A DNA stretch of 52,729 nt from Sulfopaludibacter sp035606355 (GCA_035606355.1 DATNFO010000014.1:1-52729), one strand, 5' to 3'. Counted from the stretch's first letter, positions 27,071 through 36,410 are shown. The notes: a model not told the origin generated them from the sequence alone. Translations and numbers: made by a program.

Positions 27071-27742
27071 ATGAGTTGCATCTTTGTGACAGGCGCCACC
27101 GGATACATGGGACGCGCGCTGTGTTCCGCGCTGGCCCGGCGCGGCCATCGCGTTCGCGCCTTGGCCCGGGCAGGGTCGGAAAGCCGCGTCCCCGCGAACT
27201 GCGACGTCGTAACCGGCGACGCACTGCAAGCCGCCACCTTTCACACCGCCGTGGCAGGCTGCGACACCCTGGTGCACCTGGTGGGGGTCGCGCATCCGAG
27301 CCCCGCGAAGGCAGCGCAATTCGAGACCATCGATCTGGCTTCCGTGCGCGCCGCCGTGCAAGCCGCTTCCGGCGCGAAAGTCCGCCACTTCGTCTACGTC
27401 AGCGTGGCGCAGCCCGCGCCGATGATGCACGCCTACCAGGCGGCGAGAGCTAAAGGTGAGCAATCCGTCCAAACCGCGGGCTTCGAGTGCGTGCAGATCC
27501 TGCGGCCGTGGTATGTCCTCGGTCCGGGACACTGGTGGCCCGTCGCGCTGATTCCCATTTACCAGGTGATGGAATGGATACCCGCCACGCGGGAGCGTGC
27601 GCGGCGGCTCGGCTTGGTGTGGCACTCGGAGATGGTGGCGGCCTTGCTCGCCTGCGCCGAAAATGCACAGCCCGGAATTCAGGTCCTGGGTGTGCCTGAA
27701 ATCCGGGCTGCGGGTGAGGTTAGTAAGCGCCGGCTTTCTTGA
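27071..27742 (+). CDS. Short NAD(P)-binding epimerase/NmrA-like protein
   Basis: The 223-residue Rossmann protein begins SCIFVTGATGYMGRALCSAL with the GxxGxxG dinucleotide motif, then VVTGDALQ and LVHLVGVAHPS. The usual Tyr-x3-Lys catalytic pair is not clear. The region reads VYVSVAQPAPMMHAYQAARA, so it may be an NmrA/NDUFA9-like sensor or assembly factor and not a sugar epimerase. It is shorter than most members (about 290-320). Its end overlaps the end of the convergent peptidase gene by 23 bases. Confidence 0.78.
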   Translation: MSCIFVTGATGYMGRALCSALARRGHRVRALARAGSESRVPANCDVVTGDALQAATFHTAVAGCDTLVHLVGVAHPSPAKAAQFETIDLASVRAAVQAASGAKVRHFVYVSVAQPAPMMHAYQAARAKGEQSVQTAGFECVQILRPWYVLGPGHWWPVALIPIYQVMEWIPATRERARRLGLVWHSEMVAALLACAENAQPGIQVLGVPEIRAAGEVSKRRLS

Positions 27743-30446
27743 AATCGCCGCCTTTGACGATCGCCAGGCTCTTGGGGTCGATGTACTTGCGGAACGCCGC
27801 GTTCACCTGTTCCGGCGTGACCGCGGCCACTTTCGCTTCGAGCGCCGAATCCCACTTCATCGTACGGTCGAAGCGCTCGCGCTGCGTAAGCACGCTCACC
27901 AGGTAAGCCTCCTGGGTACGCGTCACGTCGCGCTGTTCCTGCCACGCCTTCTTCGCGTCAGCCACTTCCTGGGCGGTGAAGCCCTCGGCCAGAGCCTTTG
28001 CCAGCTCTTCCTGGAATCCCGCTTCCACCTTGGGCGCATTCTGCGGAGCGCAGATGGCCTGCATAGTGAAAGACGCGGCGCTGTCCACTTCCGGCGCGCT
28101 GAAACCCGTGGCCACCCCGTAGCTGTAGCCCTCCTTATCGCGCAGCCGCTTCCACAAGCGCGACGATCCGGACCCGCCGAAGATAAAGTTCGCCACCTGC
28201 ATGGCCGCGTAATCGGGATCGTCGTCATTCATCTTGATCCGCGTTACGGCCAGGAACACGGCGTTTTGTTTGTCCGGCGTTTCGATCTTCTGATTCGTAA
28301 CCGGCACCGGCGCGTAGTCCACGCGCACGCGCGCGTACTTTGCAGGGCTCTTCCAGTCGCCGAACAGGTCCGCGGCAAGCTTCTGCACCTGCGCGGCGTC
28401 GAACTGTCCGGATACCGTGAGGGTTGCGTGAGAGGCGCCGTAGAAGTCCTTGTAGAACTGCTGCACCTGTTCGAGTGTGACTTTCTTGAGGTCCTCCAGC
28501 CGCTCGTCCGGCGTGTTGACGTAGCGCACATGGCCGCGCGGCACGGGGTTCAACATGCGCTGCAGCGAATTGATCGCCAGGAACTGCGGATCGCTGCGCG
28601 AGGCTTCGACTCCGGCGATCTGCTGCTGTACGAGCTGCTCGAACTCGCGCTGCGGGAAGGCGGGCTGGCGCAGCACCTCGGCGATGAGCTTCAACGTGCC
28701 CGGGAAATTCTCCTCCGTCGTTTCGATCGTCGCCGTTGCATTCGTGGCTCCGCCCGTCACCCCGGCGCGCGCCTTCAGCTTGTCCAGTTCGTCCTGAATT
28801 TGCTGCCGGTTTTTATTTTGCGTGCCGCGGATGAGCAGCCCGCCGGCAATGCCCGCCGCCGTCGTGCGATTCATCAGCGACTGCTCGTCGCCGAAATCCA
28901 GCCGCAGGCTCGCCATTACCTCGCCGCCGCGATTCTTCTTCGGCAGCAGATCCAGCTTCATTCCGTTCGGCAATTTGGCGCGGATGATCCGGCCTTCGAT
29001 ATTGGCGGGCGTCGGCAGAAACGCTTCGCCCTTTGCCATCACCGCTCCGCCCTTATAATCCTTCAGCAGGGTGGCGGCATCGGGGGCGGCGGGAATCTCC
29101 GCGCGATCCGGATTCTTGTCGGGAACGAACATCGCCAGCGTGCGATTGCTTTCCTTGAGATACGCTTTGGCGACTCGCGCGACATCCTCGGGGTTGACGT
29201 TTCTGATGCGGTCGCGCTGCAGGAACAACAGCCGCCAATCGCCCGAAGCGGCGTACTCGCTCATGGCGAGGCCGATCTGCTCGGAGTTGGTCAGCTCCAG
29301 GTCGATCGATTTCAGCAATTTGGTTTTGGCGCGCTCCACTTCCTCTTTGCTCGGCGGCTCCGTGCTCACGCTCGCAATGGTCTTGAGCAGCGTTTCCTTG
29401 GCGTCTTCGATGTTCTGGTCCTGCCGCAGCGACGCCGTCGCCATAAAGAAACCGGGATCGTGCATTTCCTGCTGATCCGCTCCTACCCCGACGGCTTTCT
29501 TGCTCTCCACCAGCGCCTTGTACAGGCGTCCGCTGGGGGCATTGCCCAGCACCACGCTCAGTACGTTGAGCGCGGCGATATCCGGGTGCGAAGCCGCGGG
29601 CGTGTGGTAAACCGTGAGCACGTACTGAGCGTCGCCGACGCGGCGCAGCATCACTTGCCGCTCGCCATCCTGCGTGGGCTCGACCGTGTATGTCACCGGC
29701 AGCGTGCGCGCCGGTTTCGGAATCGAGCCGAATGACGACGCCACGTCAGCCAGCGCCTTGGATTCATCGAACTTCCCGGCGATGGTGAGGACGGCGTTGT
29801 CCGGCTGATAAAACTTGTGATAGAAAGCGTCGAGCCTGTCGATCGGCACATGCTCGATATCGGATTTTGATCCGATGGTGGGCTTGCCGTAGCTGTGGAA
29901 GATGAACGACGCTTCCAGCGCGCGCTCGAAGAGCACCCCCTGCGCATTGTTTTCGCCCATCTCGAACTCGTTGCGCACCACCGTCATCTCCTTATCCAGG
30001 AGCTCTTTTTCGACGCGCATTTGGATCATGCGCTCCGCCTCCAGGCCGACCGCCCATTTGAGGTTCTCGTCCGAGGCGTTCACAGTTTCGAAGTAGTTGG
30101 TGCGGTCGTACCAGGTGCTGCCGTTCCATTGAGCGCCGTGGTCCGTCATGTCTTTCTTGATGTCGCGCCCGGTTTTGGAGCGGATGAAGAGGATGTGCTC
30201 CATCAGGTGCGCCATTCCGGTTTCACCGTTGCCTTCGTGGCGGGAGCCGACAAGGTACGTGATGTTCACCGTCAACTTCGGCTTTGAATCATCGGGGAAT
30301 AAGAGGACGCGCAGTCCATTGGGGTAGGCATATTCGGTTATCCCCTCAACGGAGGTAACCTTTGTGACGCCGGGCGGCACCGTTTGGGCCTGTGCCCCGA
30401 GGGCAGCTAGCGCGAACGCAAGCAATAGGGAGTTTCGGGCTCGCAT
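27720..30446 (-). CDS. Exported two-domain M16 metallopeptidase
   Basis: The 908-residue product has a signal peptide (RARNSLLLAFALAALGAQAQ) and the inverted zinc motif HLMEH (80-84). The downstream glutamate lies in the region EMTVVRNEFEMGEN. The C-terminal half (from about residue 450) is a second M16-like unit without HxxEH, as in pitrilysin-type proteins where that half only shapes the chamber. It probably degrades peptides in the periplasm or outside. ATG 30446 is chosen for the signal peptide; the frame to 30518 adds 24 residues before it. Confidence 0.9.
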   Translation of the reverse strand: MRARNSLLLAFALAALGAQAQTVPPGVTKVTSVEGITEYAYPNGLRVLLFPDDSKPKLTVNITYLVGSRHEGNGETGMAHLMEHILFIRSKTGRDIKKDMTDHGAQWNGSTWYDRTNYFETVNASDENLKWAVGLEAERMIQMRVEKELLDKEMTVVRNEFEMGENNAQGVLFERALEASFIFHSYGKPTIGSKSDIEHVPIDRLDAFYHKFYQPDNAVLTIAGKFDESKALADVASSFGSIPKPARTLPVTYTVEPTQDGERQVMLRRVGDAQYVLTVYHTPAASHPDIAALNVLSVVLGNAPSGRLYKALVESKKAVGVGADQQEMHDPGFFMATASLRQDQNIEDAKETLLKTIASVSTEPPSKEEVERAKTKLLKSIDLELTNSEQIGLAMSEYAASGDWRLLFLQRDRIRNVNPEDVARVAKAYLKESNRTLAMFVPDKNPDRAEIPAAPDAATLLKDYKGGAVMAKGEAFLPTPANIEGRIIRAKLPNGMKLDLLPKKNRGGEVMASLRLDFGDEQSLMNRTTAAGIAGGLLIRGTQNKNRQQIQDELDKLKARAGVTGGATNATATIETTEENFPGTLKLIAEVLRQPAFPQREFEQLVQQQIAGVEASRSDPQFLAINSLQRMLNPVPRGHVRYVNTPDERLEDLKKVTLEQVQQFYKDFYGASHATLTVSGQFDAAQVQKLAADLFGDWKSPAKYARVRVDYAPVPVTNQKIETPDKQNAVFLAVTRIKMNDDDPDYAAMQVANFIFGGSGSSRLWKRLRDKEGYSYGVATGFSAPEVDSAASFTMQAICAPQNAPKVEAGFQEELAKALAEGFTAQEVADAKKAWQEQRDVTRTQEAYLVSVLTQRERFDRTMKWDSALEAKVAAVTPEQVNAAFRKYIDPKSLAIVKGGDFKKAGAY

Positions 30447-30519
30447 GTGTTCCTTTCTTAGGGACAGAGGGGATTGTAACTTGATTCTTGGACGTACGGG
30501 GAATCGAGGGGTGAGCAAA

Positions 30520-30770
30520 CAGAGCCGTGACCGTAAGGGAGCGGTAAAAGGTATATCGAAAGGCGGATTGTTGGATTCAAACCCACTCGCATCCCCGGCA
30601 CCTTTTACCGCTCCCTAACGGTCACGGCTCCGTATGGAGTTGATGCTGCTAACGAAGCCGTGACCGTAAGGGAGCGGTAAAAGGTGTATCGAAAGGCGAA
30701 TGGAGTACGACAAGAACAGCAGCCGGATTCCCGTAAGGAAGCGGTAAAAGGTGCATCGAAACGGGAATGC
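30520..30770. repeat. Dispersed repeat cluster 3, including a hybrid B/A unit
   Basis: Order: a hybrid unit starts with the B edge (GTAAGGGAGCGGTAAAAGGT, then ATCGAAAGGCGG) and switches to the A interior (ATTCAAACCCACTCGCATCCC) and the core CACCTTTTACCGCTCC at 30599. The long palindrome (30599-30686), one B unit and a truncated second B unit (about 30730-30770) follow. The hybrid looks like a deletion between B of one module and A of the next. The 333-bp gap 30447-30779 holds this cluster and the peptidase upstream region. No gene is seen. Confidence 0.88.
30599..30686. repeat. Long imperfect palindrome at centre of cluster 3
   Basis: The left arm 30599-30633 and right arm 30652-30686 (35 bp each, a few mismatches) surround an 18-base loop. 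The inner stem is GGTCACGGCTCCGT / ACGAAGCCGTGACC and the outer stem is the repeat core CACCTTTTACCGCTCC. Confidence 0.85.
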
Positions 30771-30779
30771 AACTTCAAC

Positions 30780-31538
30780 CTACTTGCCGCAATTCATCGC
30801 CTGATGCATGAACTGCCACACCTTCTTGTTCCCGAACGGCGCCGCCTGCTCCTTCATCTGCGCGGGCCAGTTGGCCTGATCCGCCCAGACTTTCCCGACG
30901 CCTTGCGCGATCGCCGGGTCGCCGCCGGTAAAGCCTTCAACCAGCTTCTTCCAGCGCGCCGCAAGCGCCTGCACGTTCTCGCCCTGCGGATCTTCGCCGG
31001 CAGCCATTGCCGCTTCCACGTCGCGGAATAATTCGGTCCACTGCTTCGTAACTTCGGCCTGCTGCGAAGGGTCCCACTGCTTGCGCTTTTCAGAGACCTT
31101 GGCCCACGCTTCGTCGGAGTAATACTTTTTGAAAAACTCTTCGTTCTCCTGCATTTCAATCACCTCGATAATTTTTGTCAGAGCTGCGGTGTGAGCGTCC
31201 GGACCGCTGCGGATTTGCTGTTCGGCATCGCCAATGGCCTTGATGGCCATGTCCAGACGATGCCGTTTTTCCTCCAACGCGCGCCGCTGCGCGGTTAGAA
31301 GCTCCGGCAGCGTGCGCGTGTCGCGATCCAACACGCTCTTGATTTTCCGCAGAGGAATGCCAAGGAATTTCAGCGCCACGATCTGCTCCAGCTTCTGCAG
31401 TTCGATCTCGCCGTACAGCCGGTACCCCGACGGCGAGCGGCGAGGCTGCAACAGCTTGAGCCGGTCGTAATGATGGAGCGCGCGCACGGTAACGCCGGTC
31501 CGCTTTGCGAATTCCCGCACTTGAAGGCGCTGATTCAC
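30780..31538 (-). CDS. MerR-family regulator with TipAS ligand domain
   Basis: The 252-residue product has an N-terminal winged helix-turn-helix (VREFAKRTGVTVRALHHYD, then LQPRRSPSGYRLYGE), a coiled-coil dimer helix (about 75-110) and a C-terminal TipAS-like domain (about 125-245). TipAS domains bind drugs or peptides and switch the promoter. GTG 31538 is chosen because GAGGGA lies six bases before it and the result matches the family N-terminus. ATG 31556 or 31562 are alternatives but fall where the -10 of its own promoter should be. The operator at 31567-31583 suggests autoregulation. Confidence 0.87.
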   Translation of the reverse strand: MNQRLQVREFAKRTGVTVRALHHYDRLKLLQPRRSPSGYRLYGEIELQKLEQIVALKFLGIPLRKIKSVLDRDTRTLPELLTAQRRALEEKRHRLDMAIKAIGDAEQQIRSGPDAHTAALTKIIEVIEMQENEEFFKKYYSDEAWAKVSEKRKQWDPSQQAEVTKQWTELFRDVEAAMAAGEDPQGENVQALAARWKKLVEGFTGGDPAIAQGVGKVWADQANWPAQMKEQAAPFGNKKVWQFMHQAMNCGK

Positions 31539-31566
31539 CTTGGTTCCCTCTGACATCAGCATCGAG

Positions 31567-31583
31567 CCTGACGTAACGTCAGG
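31567..31583 (-). promoter_or_regulatory. MerR-type operator in the regulator's own promoter
   Basis: The perfect 17-bp palindrome CCTGACGTAACGTCAGG sits just downstream of TTGACC on the minus strand. From TTGACC there are 19 bases to GATGCT, a possible -10. The overlong spacer filled by a dyad is the hallmark of MerR-activated promoters. Confidence 0.62.
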
Positions 31584-31594
31584 GTCAAGAGAAA

Positions 31595-32689
31595 TTATTG
31601 CAATTTTCCGCGCGCATCCACCGTCAAGACCTGCTCGACCGATTCGCCGCGCATGCCGTAAACCTTTTCGTGTAGATTGACCGCGACGCAGATGTGGTTG
31701 GGAATGACGCGTACACGGTCGCCGACGGAGAACCTCGCGGATTCCGCCGTCATATCGACGAAGGCGTGCTCCTCGTTCATTTTGTGAAAGCGTGCGGCCG
31801 GGGCTTCGACGATGCGGCCGAACGTGTCGTCCGCGGCCGCGACAGACCGATCCGAAGAGAAAGTCTTCGAGCCTCCATCGAGCACCATCTGTCCCGGGCG
31901 CGCCGTAGAAACAACCGTCGCCAGAATTGTCGCGGCGCAGTCCTCCAACGCGCATGCGCCGCTGCGGACGGTGTTCAGGTCGTTGAAAACGTAAGTGCCC
32001 GGACGGATTTCCGTCAGCCCTTCGATGGCATGCGAGTGGAACAGTGTGGGAGTCGACCCGCCGCTGACGATCCTCGGCGGGAACCCGGCCGCGCTCAGAT
32101 CCTCGACCATCGTGGCCGCCAGTTCCGAAAGCGAATCGAGCGCCCGCAGGCCGCCGGCGTCGAGACTCTTAATGTGTCCGGGATAAAACGTAATGCCTTC
32201 GCAGGTGACATTCGGCAGCCTGGAGATGCACTCGACCAACTCCAGCAGTTCCTGACCCGGAGTGACTCCCACGCGACCGAGCCCGACGTCCACCTCGGCA
32301 ACAATGCCCACCTGCACCTGCGCGGCGCGCGCCGCTTCGGAGAGTTGCTGCGCGGCGGCGAAGCTATCCAGCGCGACAATCACGTGGGTTCGGCGCGCCA
32401 CCGGCATCAGACGCTCGAGCTTCGCGCGGCCGAGCACGGGGAACGCGACCAGCAGGTCCGCAGGCTCGGCTTGCACGATGATCTCGGCCTCGGACACCTT
32501 GGCGACGGTCAGTCCCGCGGCGCCGGACGCCAGTTGGCGCCGCGCAATGTCGACGCATTTGTGCGTCTTTGTGTGAGGTCGAAGCCGCAGGTTGTGATCG
32601 CGCGTGTATTGTGCGACGCGGGCGAGGTTACGTTCGAAAATATCGAGGTCGACAAGCAGGGCAGGGGTGTCGATTTCGCTGAGGTGCAT
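31595..32689 (-). CDS. D-threonine aldolase-like fold-type III PLP enzyme
   Basis: The 364-residue product begins HLSEIDTPALLVDLDIFERN and has Lys41 in RPHTKTHK, the PLP lysine of the D-threonine aldolase/D-serine dehydratase group. VDVGLGRVGVTPG and GSTPTLFHS follow. Near the end RVIPNHICVAVNLHE supplies the His and Cys metal ligands of the group. Members act on D-threonine, D-serine or D-3-hydroxyaspartate. The substrate here is unknown. It is divergent from the cyclodeaminase-like gene with only 14 bases between starts, which suggests co-regulation. Confidence 0.88.
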   Translation of the reverse strand: MHLSEIDTPALLVDLDIFERNLARVAQYTRDHNLRLRPHTKTHKCVDIARRQLASGAAGLTVAKVSEAEIIVQAEPADLLVAFPVLGRAKLERLMPVARRTHVIVALDSFAAAQQLSEAARAAQVQVGIVAEVDVGLGRVGVTPGQELLELVECISRLPNVTCEGITFYPGHIKSLDAGGLRALDSLSELAATMVEDLSAAGFPPRIVSGGSTPTLFHSHAIEGLTEIRPGTYVFNDLNTVRSGACALEDCAATILATVVSTARPGQMVLDGGSKTFSSDRSVAAADDTFGRIVEAPAARFHKMNEEHAFVDMTAESARFSVGDRVRVIPNHICVAVNLHEKVYGMRGESVEQVLTVDARGKLQ

Positions 32690-32703
32690 ACGTTCAGGAT
32701 AGA

Positions 32704-33639
32704 ATGGGCGGACTAATGCAAGTTCTCGGGCTTGAGGAGATCCGCCGGCGCGTGGATTTCGCGGAGGCGATTGAGTGCATGCGCGAGGCGCTGCTGGCGC
32801 AGTCGGCGGGCGAGTGCGATACGCCGATGCCGATGCATCTGGACGTGCCGTCGGCCGGCGCCGAAGTTCACATGAAGGCCAGCTACCGTCGCGGCGCGCG
32901 GCACTTTGCGTTGAAGGTGGCTGGCTCTTTTCCGCGCAATCGCGATCGCGGCGCTTCCCCCAGCACCGGAATGATGATGCTTTTCTCGGCGGAAACGGGC
33001 GATCCGGTCGTGATGCTTCAGGATGGTGGGTTTCTCACGGATGTGCGCACTGCCGCGGTGACGGCGATGACGGCGCGCGCGTTGGGCTGCCGCGAAGCCA
33101 CGCTGGGCATCATCGGCGCCGGTGTGCAGGCCGGCTTGCAGGCGCGTCTCATGGCGGAGGTGCTGCCGCTCGAAACCATTTGGATCTGGAGCCGCAATGC
33201 CGCACATGCCGCGGGCTGCGCGCGCGAACTTCAGGAGACGATGGGCGGCATCGCCGTTCAGCTTGCGGAATCGCCGGCGCGCGTCGCCGCCGAGTGCCGC
33301 GCGATTGTGACCGCAACTTCTGCGCGTGCTCCGCTGCTGCGCGCCGCCGACATACAGCCGGGGTCGCGGATTTTTGCCGTAGGCTCCGATGGCGCCGGTA
33401 AACAGGAGTTGGACCCGGGCATTCTGGAGGGCGCGGGCCTGATCCTGGTGGATTCGCTGCAGCAGTGCCGCAAACTCGGCGAATTGCAGCACGCGCAGGG
33501 CGAGGCGGAGCGGGCCGTCGAAATAGGCGCGTTTTGCGCGCACCCGGGAATTCCGCGCGGCACCGTGGTCTGCGATTTCACCGGCCTTGGCGTGGAAGAT
33601 CTGTTCATCGCCGAAGCCATTTGGGGGGACTCACAGTGA
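32704..33639 (+). CDS. Ornithine cyclodeaminase/mu-crystallin family protein
   Basis: The 311-residue product has the family opening (VLGLEEIRRRVDFAEAIECM), HMKASYRRGARHFALKVAGS and the NAD-binding GIIGAGVQAGLQARLM (about 137-152). Members include ornithine and lysine cyclodeaminases, alanine dehydrogenase-like enzymes and reductases of cyclic imino acids (pyrroline- or piperideine-2-carboxylate). The exact reaction is open. ATG 32716 is an alternative start. The stop overlaps the next gene (GTGA at 33636), so translation is probably coupled. Confidence 0.88.
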   Translation: MGGLMQVLGLEEIRRRVDFAEAIECMREALLAQSAGECDTPMPMHLDVPSAGAEVHMKASYRRGARHFALKVAGSFPRNRDRGASPSTGMMMLFSAETGDPVVMLQDGGFLTDVRTAAVTAMTARALGCREATLGIIGAGVQAGLQARLMAEVLPLETIWIWSRNAAHAAGCARELQETMGGIAVQLAESPARVAAECRAIVTATSARAPLLRAADIQPGSRIFAVGSDGAGKQELDPGILEGAGLILVDSLQQCRKLGELQHAQGEAERAVEIGAFCAHPGIPRGTVVCDFTGLGVEDLFIAEAIWGDSQ

Positions 33640-34778
33640 AAATCGAACAATTCGAAATGGAGCGCATGCAGTCGACGTGGGAAAACATCGTCGAAATGGA
33701 CATGAGCGAGAGCGGCGTGCGGCCGGTGAGTTTACGCGAGCTCGGCGAGATGGGTCTGGATATCGACGCCATTCTGAATATGCCGCTCGGCTATAGTCAG
33801 TCCAACGGCACTGTGCCGCTGCGGGAAACACTGGCGCTGCACTATCCGGGGGCGGCCGCGGATAACATCGAAGTCACCAACGGTACCAGCGAGGCGAATT
33901 ATCTGCTGGCGCTGGCGCTCCTGCGGCCCGGCGATGAAGTGGCGCTGGAAGTTCCCAACTACATGCAGTACGGTGGCGTGCCGCAGAGCCTGGGAGCAAA
34001 GGTGAATCGCTTCGAGCTTCGCGGCGATGCCAACTGGGAACCCGATTGGGAGCAGTTCGAAGCCGCCGTCAATGAGCGGACGCGCCTGGTATACCTGTCG
34101 AATCCCAACAATCCGAGTGGCTCCGTTCTGAGCGGTGAAGCGATGCGCCGGATTGTCGCGCGCTGCGAAAAGGTCGGCGCCTATCTGCTGGCGGACGAAG
34201 TGTATCAGGGTGCGGAGATCTATCGCGAGCGCACGCCGAGCTTCTGGGAAATGAGCGATCGCGTGATCGTCACCAGCGGCCTCTCCAAGGCGTACGGCAT
34301 TCCTGGCGTGCGTATCGGGTGGATCGTGGGTCCGCGCGAGGTGGTTGCGGAGACCTGGACGCAGCACGATTACCTGACCATCGGCCCGAACAAAATCTCC
34401 GATGCCGTAGCCCGAATCGCCGTGCAGCCCGCGAATCGTGAGAAGCTGTACGCGCGGACGCGAGCCATTCTGAAGAACAATCTGCCGGTCATGAAGGAGT
34501 GGATCGCGAGCCTCGGTGGGTTTCTCACACTGAACGAGCCGCAGGCTGGAGCGCTGTGCCTGGTGAAGTATGCCGCTCCGCTGGCGAGCTATGACGTGTG
34601 CGAGCGGGTGCGCATCAATCAAAGCGTACTCATAGTCCCTGGCATGCATCTGGGTCTGGAAGGCTATCTGCGGCTTTGGCTGGGAGGCCGCGAGGACTTC
34701 CTGAGGGAAGGGTTGCGCAGGATCGGCGTTGAACTCGCAGTCATCAGGTCCAATGCCACGGCGGGCGCCGCTTCTTGA
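33636..34778 (+). CDS. Class I/II aminotransferase, possibly of the capreomycidine-synthase-like group
   Basis: The 380-residue PLP enzyme carries MERMQSTWENIVEMDMSESG, NGTSEANYLLALALL, NPNNPSG and the PLP lysine in TSGLSKAYGIPGVRIGW. The N-terminal SESG pattern reminds me of a branch related to capreomycidine synthase; this is a memory-based resemblance only. GTG 33636 overlaps the stop of the cyclodeaminase-like gene. The longer frame to 33465 is internal to it. It likely transaminates or rearranges the same substrate handled by its neighbours. Confidence 0.88.
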   Translation: MKIEQFEMERMQSTWENIVEMDMSESGVRPVSLRELGEMGLDIDAILNMPLGYSQSNGTVPLRETLALHYPGAAADNIEVTNGTSEANYLLALALLRPGDEVALEVPNYMQYGGVPQSLGAKVNRFELRGDANWEPDWEQFEAAVNERTRLVYLSNPNNPSGSVLSGEAMRRIVARCEKVGAYLLADEVYQGAEIYRERTPSFWEMSDRVIVTSGLSKAYGIPGVRIGWIVGPREVVAETWTQHDYLTIGPNKISDAVARIAVQPANREKLYARTRAILKNNLPVMKEWIASLGGFLTLNEPQAGALCLVKYAAPLASYDVCERVRINQSVLIVPGMHLGLEGYLRLWLGGREDFLREGLRRIGVELAVIRSNATAGAAS

Positions 34779-36091
34779 AACTGCGGCGTGAACTCGGGCT
34801 CCGCGATATTACGCTCTTCGCGATCGCGTGCATCATCAGCACGCGGTGGCTTCCGGCCGCGGCGCACGCGGGACCGGGCTCCATCACCCTGTGGATACTG
34901 GCGGCGCTGCTGTTCGCTGTCCCGCTCGCCATCGCCATCTCCGCCCTCGTGAAAAAGTATCCGGGCACCGGCGGCATGTATTTGTGGACGCGCAACGATT
35001 TCGGCCCGTGGCACGGCTTCATCTGCTTCTGGGTGTACTGGATCGCGATCGCCATTCTGTTTCCGAGCGCCGCCATGTTCTATATGAGCGTCGGCTTCTA
35101 CATGCTAGGGCCGAAATACGCGCATCTCGGGCAGGACCGCGTGTGGCTGGTGGGTGTTTCTCTTGCGGCGATCTGGGTGGCGCTCGGCACCAACATGATC
35201 GGCATGAAGATCGGAAAGTGGACGGAGAACATTGGCGGCGCATGCCAGTGGGTGTTCGGCGCTCTGCTCGCGGTGGTAGCGGCAATGGTGTGGATGAAAC
35301 GCGGTGCAGCCACTCCGATTCACATATGGCCGCACTGGAGTTGGGACACGGTAAACTTCTGGTCGTCCATCGCGTACGGGCTCACCGGTCTCGAACTCGC
35401 CGGGCTGATGGGCGGCGAAATTCACGATCCCGAACGCACGCTGCCGCGCGCCGGGTGGATCGCATCGGGATTTGTGAGCATTTACTACGCCCTTGGCACG
35501 CTAGCCCTGCTGGTCATTCTGCCGCCGGGGCGGATCACCGAAATGAACGGTCTCGCCGAAACAGCCGAGTCTGCCGGTCAGGTGCTCGGCGCTGCGTGGT
35601 TGTCGCCGCTTGTGGCGTTGCTGGTGCTCATCGGTTCGGTGGGGCAGTTCGGCGGTCTGGGTACATCCGTTTCGCGCCTGCCGTTTGCCGTCGGTGTGGA
35701 TCGCCTGCTGCCCGAGGCGTTCGCGCGCGTGCATCCGCGATGGGGGACGCCGCATATTTCCATTCTCGTGTTCGGCGGCTTGGCTTCGTTCCTGTTAATT
35801 GCGATGCAGTTCGGCGACACCATGCGCGCCGCCTATCAGGAACTGGTGTCGCTGATGGTGATTACCGGTTTTCTCCCGTACGTCTACATCTTCGGCAGCG
35901 CATGGAAGGCCGGCAAGCGCCTCAGCGTGGTAGCGGGACTCGCGGTGACCGCAATTGCGATTCTCTGTTCCCTTGTCCCCACCGCTGAGATTACGAATGT
36001 GTGGCTGTTTGAAGCGAAGCTGGCCATCGGCACAGCGGCGGTGCTCGGCTCGGGCTGGCTGCTGTACCGGCGAGCTCAACAATCCACGTGA
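34775..36091 (+). CDS. APC-superfamily amino acid permease
   Basis: The 438-residue integral membrane protein has about 12 helices, with the APC pattern GLRDITLFAIACIISTRW, YPGTGGMYLWTRNDFG in helix 3, and GLTGLELAGLMGGEIHDPER. It probably imports an amino acid used by the two upstream enzymes. TTG 34775 overlaps the aminotransferase stop (TTGA), giving a three-gene translationally coupled operon. A repeat cluster begins just after it. Confidence 0.9.
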   Translation: MKLRRELGLRDITLFAIACIISTRWLPAAAHAGPGSITLWILAALLFAVPLAIAISALVKKYPGTGGMYLWTRNDFGPWHGFICFWVYWIAIAILFPSAAMFYMSVGFYMLGPKYAHLGQDRVWLVGVSLAAIWVALGTNMIGMKIGKWTENIGGACQWVFGALLAVVAAMVWMKRGAATPIHIWPHWSWDTVNFWSSIAYGLTGLELAGLMGGEIHDPERTLPRAGWIASGFVSIYYALGTLALLVILPPGRITEMNGLAETAESAGQVLGAAWLSPLVALLVLIGSVGQFGGLGTSVSRLPFAVGVDRLLPEAFARVHPRWGTPHISILVFGGLASFLLIAMQFGDTMRAAYQELVSLMVITGFLPYVYIFGSAWKAGKRLSVVAGLAVTAIAILCSLVPTAEITNVWLFEAKLAIGTAAVLGSGWLLYRRAQQST

Positions 36092-36410
36092 TTGCGGAAG
36101 AACGCGCGGTTCATCGGGGGTTGTGAAAAAACATCGAATTGCTTTTTTGCCGCATTCAAACGCACTCGCATCCCCGGCCCCGTTTGCCGCTCCCTTACGG
36201 GGCTGTGAAAAAATCGAGTTGCTATTACGCCGACTTCACAACGCACTCGAACCCCGGCACCTTTTACCGCTCCCTTCCGGGTTTGTGAAAAAATCCGGCT
36301 CTCGTTCTCGTCGCGATCTATTCGCCTTTCGATGCACCCTTTACCGCTCCCTCACGGGCTATGAAAAAATCCGGCCCTTGTTCTCGTCGCGCTACATTCG
36401 CCTTTCGATG

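Noticed and set aside
27597..29735. 712-codon open frame antisense to the M16 peptidase
   Set aside because: Shadow of the peptidase gene; its first part is a shifted frame of the NAD(P)-binding gene.
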